The notes under the pieces were generated by a model. The model did not search any database. It saw nothing but the letters and a program-made list of their open reading frames with translations, and was not told the DNA's origin. From the NCBI GenBank assembly GCA_964625145.1, contig CAZVAQ010000005.1:1-53907 (forward strand): a DNA stretch of 53,907 nt. Reading direction: 5' to 3'. This document shows positions 52,059-53,907 of this stretch, one piece after another; position 1 is the stretch's first letter, and each line of letters opens with the position of its first letter. Source of the stretch: CAYTRP01 sp964625145. GTDB taxonomy: Bacteria > Sumerlaeota > Sumerlaeia > SLMS01 > JAHLLQ01. A program made the translations under genes and the position numbers.

Positions 52059-53656
52059 GCACGGACATCGCCGCCAGCGCGCGAGCTGCCACGCCGTCAG
52101 CCGGCCGCGGACGCGTCTTCACTCTCTGGTCTCGTCTTTGCGGATTGCTTCTGGATGCGGTGTTGCTGGTGCTCTTCCTCATCGCGGCAACGGCCGTGCT
52201 CGATGTGTTGGTGCGCTTGATTGTCCTGATCGTGGGATATTCGACAGCGTGGCGCATCGACCCGCGCGACTACAAGTACTATGGCTTCGATCCTTCGCGC
52301 CATCTGGATGATTGGTGGCGACTGGGCCTGACCGTCGGGTCTGCTGTTGTGTTGTCGGCGATCTTCTATGGCAGTTTGCGCCTGCGTCGCTATCTGATGT
52401 CGCGCTTCATCGATGCGTCCTTTGAGAATTTCGTGTCGAAGCGTTACCTGCTCGCCAGTGGCGGTCGGTCACTGGTCAGTCTCATCACCATCGTCTCCGT
52501 GCTTGGTGTGGCCGTCGGTGTGATGGCATTGGTTGTCGTCATCTCGGTGATGAATGGCTTCACGCGAACGCTGACGGACAAGATGATGGGGATCTTTGCG
52601 CATGTGGAGGTCTGGCCCGACCCCATTTCCAAGGAGCGCCATTTCTCCGAGGAGCAGGTCCAACAAATTGTCGAGGCGGCAAGGCAGATACCTGGCTTCA
52701 AGGCCGGTGCGCCGGTGTACATGTTCGAGACGGTACTCGTGGAGGACGTGCGGTCATTCGACATCAAGAAGGGGATTCTTCTTCAGGGTCTCGACTTCGG
52801 CGCCGGGGAGGGCGTCTCGCAACTGCCGGGCAATGTCGTGTATGGACGTGCCACGCCCGCTTACAAGGAGATCGTCCTCGGCTACGATGTCGCCCGCCAG
52901 TTGGGGGTTGCTTTGGGGGATGACCTCAAGGCAATCGGCCCCGCCAGGGATTTCGCGACCGGGGCGCGCTTCAAGATGCTGGACTTCAAGGTCATCGGCA
53001 TCTTCCGCTCCGGCCTGCCGGAGGTGGACTCGCTGTTCGCCTATACCTCAATCGCCTCCGTCCAGGAGTTGGCCCTCACCCCCGGCAAGATCAGCACCGT
53101 GCACATCCTGATGCAGGATCCGAACAGCGCGCCGCAGTTTGCCAGCCTCTTGGCGGAGGCGCTTCCCATGCGCGTCAACATGCGGCCCTGGCAGGAACTC
53201 AACCCCGGCTTCTTCCAGGCACTGCAGACCGAGAAGATCGCCATGTTCATCATCCTGCTGCTCATCGTGCTCGTGGCGTCGCTGAACATCATCGGGACGC
53301 TCATCATGGTGGTGACCCAGAAGACGCGCGAGATCGGCATCCTGAAAAGCATGGGCGCCACGGGCCAGATGATCCTGCGCATCTTCTTCCTTCATGGCTT
53401 GTTCATCGGCCTGGTGGGAACCTCGCTCGGTGTCGCGTGGGGATTGTGGCTCTGTGCTTTTGTCCACTTCGAGATCGACAAGATCTTCAACCTGCCCGCG
53501 GAGGTCTATGGCCTCGACCGCCTGCCCGTCGACGTCGAGCCCGTCACGGTTCTGTTCATCGCCGCCTGCTCGATGATCATTTGCACGCTGGCCGGCCTGC
53601 TCCCCGCGTGGTGGGCGTCGCGCCTGGATCCGGTGGAGTCGCTGCGCTACGATTGA
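52055..53656 (+). CDS. LolC/LolE-type ABC transporter permease with extra N-terminal membrane segments
   Basis: A 533-residue permease of the MacB/FtsX superfamily, LolC/E branch, which releases lipoproteins from the inner membrane. The core begins near residue 125 (FENFVSKRYLLA) with span VSVLGVAVGVMALVVVISVM, a MacB-like periplasmic domain, and three C-terminal spans including TLIMVVTQKTREIGILKSMG. About 110 residues carrying two extra hydrophobic segments (28-60, 88-108) precede the usual start, which is atypical. It starts in the lysS stop (ATGA). The partner ATPase LolD is not next to it in this window. Confidence 0.88.
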
Positions 53657-53664
53657 CGGGTGTT

Positions 53665-53698
53665 GTGGCGAAGACACTGGGTCTCAGGTCTTCGCCAC
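53665..53698. terminator. 11-bp hairpin between convergent permease and DUF4143 genes
   Basis: GTGGCGAAGAC at 53665-53675 and GTCTTCGCCAC at 53688-53698 are exact inverted repeats around a 12-base loop, immediately after the permease stop and overlapping the last codons of the minus-strand gene. No clear T-run follows on either strand, so termination efficiency is uncertain. Confidence 0.45.
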
Positions 53699-53907
53699 GG
53701 TCTCCCACAGTGACCGGATCGGCACTGCGAAGAGGTTGCCGCCAAAGCTGGCGGTGGCCTCTCCGTCATAGAGCACCACACCGGCGGCGAAGCGATCGCC
53801 CGATGCCTCGCGCAACTTCCGCAGGCCCTTGAAGTCAGCGGGATTGATGCTGGCCGCCGCCTTGACCTCGACGCCCACGATGCGCCGCGCTCCCTGCTCG
53901 ATGACGA
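53684..53907 (-). CDS. DUF4143-type ATPase, C-terminal fragment (5' end beyond window)
   Basis: The frame runs off the right edge. The visible 74 codons read VIEQGARRIVGVEVKAAAS, then NPADFKGLRKL and a late GVVLYDG and FAVPIRSLWE, matching the C-terminal end of AAA+ ATPases with a DUF4143 domain. The E-V-K in GVEVKA resembles the E-x-K of PDDEXK-like folds that end these proteins. They are often strain-variable genes of unknown role. Its 3' end is inside the hairpin shared with the permease gene. Confidence 0.75.
   Translation of the reverse strand, partial: VIEQGARRIVGVEVKAAASINPADFKGLRKLREASGDRFAAGVVLYDGEATASFGGNLFAVPIRSLWETVAKT

Overview
The window is a GC-rich, gene-dense chromosomal fragment from a Gram-negative-type bacterium. 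It encodes at least three lipobox lipoproteins, a LolC/LolE-type permease and a cardiolipin/PG pathway enzyme. A 10-N scaffold gap at 32646-32655 marks it as a draft or metagenome-assembled sequence. The mix of features (uroporphyrinogen-decarboxylase-like corrinoid methyltransferases, a phosphoesterase fused to a CBM9-like domain, a giant TPR protein, split glycine dehydrogenase, a complete Mrp antiporter, hairpin-rich intergenic repeats) would fit an uncultured planctomycete-, Hydrogenedentes- or Sumerlaeota-like lineage. That placement is inference; no rRNA or other phylogenetic marker is present.

Layout. 1-7924: 3' end of an Mrp/ApbC ATPase, a small membrane protein, truB, an MFS transporter, a hairpin-array repeat with terminal inverted repeats, a PASTA membrane protein, a palindromic repeat, pgsA, a GcvT/YgfZ paralogue and a secreted phosphoesterase. 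7940-12560: a corrinoid methyl-transfer module (UroD-like methyltransferase, divergent from corrinoid protein, reductive activator and DUF1638 protein). 12625-23777: an O-methyltransferase-like protein, acylphosphatase, an orphan sigma-54 response regulator, an Ig/carboxypeptidase-regulatory lipoprotein and a 2140-residue TPR protein with a primase-type CHC2-like zinc finger. 23853-29998: a DUF3800 protein, acpP-fabF-rnc, a dTDP-4-dehydrorhamnose-reductase-like gene and an ABC exporter pair. 30078-36126: small accessory genes (DUF1328, DUF1801, TraB/GumN, proB, an exported isoaspartyl peptidase, a BamE-like lipoprotein, DUF1232).

36224-50346 is almost entirely minus-strand. It holds mtnB-mtnD-mtnC (methionine salvage), the six-gene Mrp Na+/H+ antiporter operon in which subunit B is fused to the C-terminus of A, an SRPBCC protein, a LOG-family protein, and the glycine cleavage operon gcvT-gcvH-gcvPA-gcvPB. 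The glycine cleavage operon is headed by a tandem glycine riboswitch. Divergent from it are lysS and a LolC/E-type permease. The window ends in the 3' part of a DUF4143-type ATPase.

Points deserving a second look are the CHC2-TPR giant protein, an RNase III with a Ser where a catalytic Asp is expected, a DUF3800 protein without its Asp-Glu pair, the hairpin-array element with 12-bp terminal inverted repeats, the corrinoid module with an operator-like palindrome, and a predicted alternative-pairing switch between the glycine aptamers and the gcvT start codon. All calls are from reading the sequence; no database search was run.
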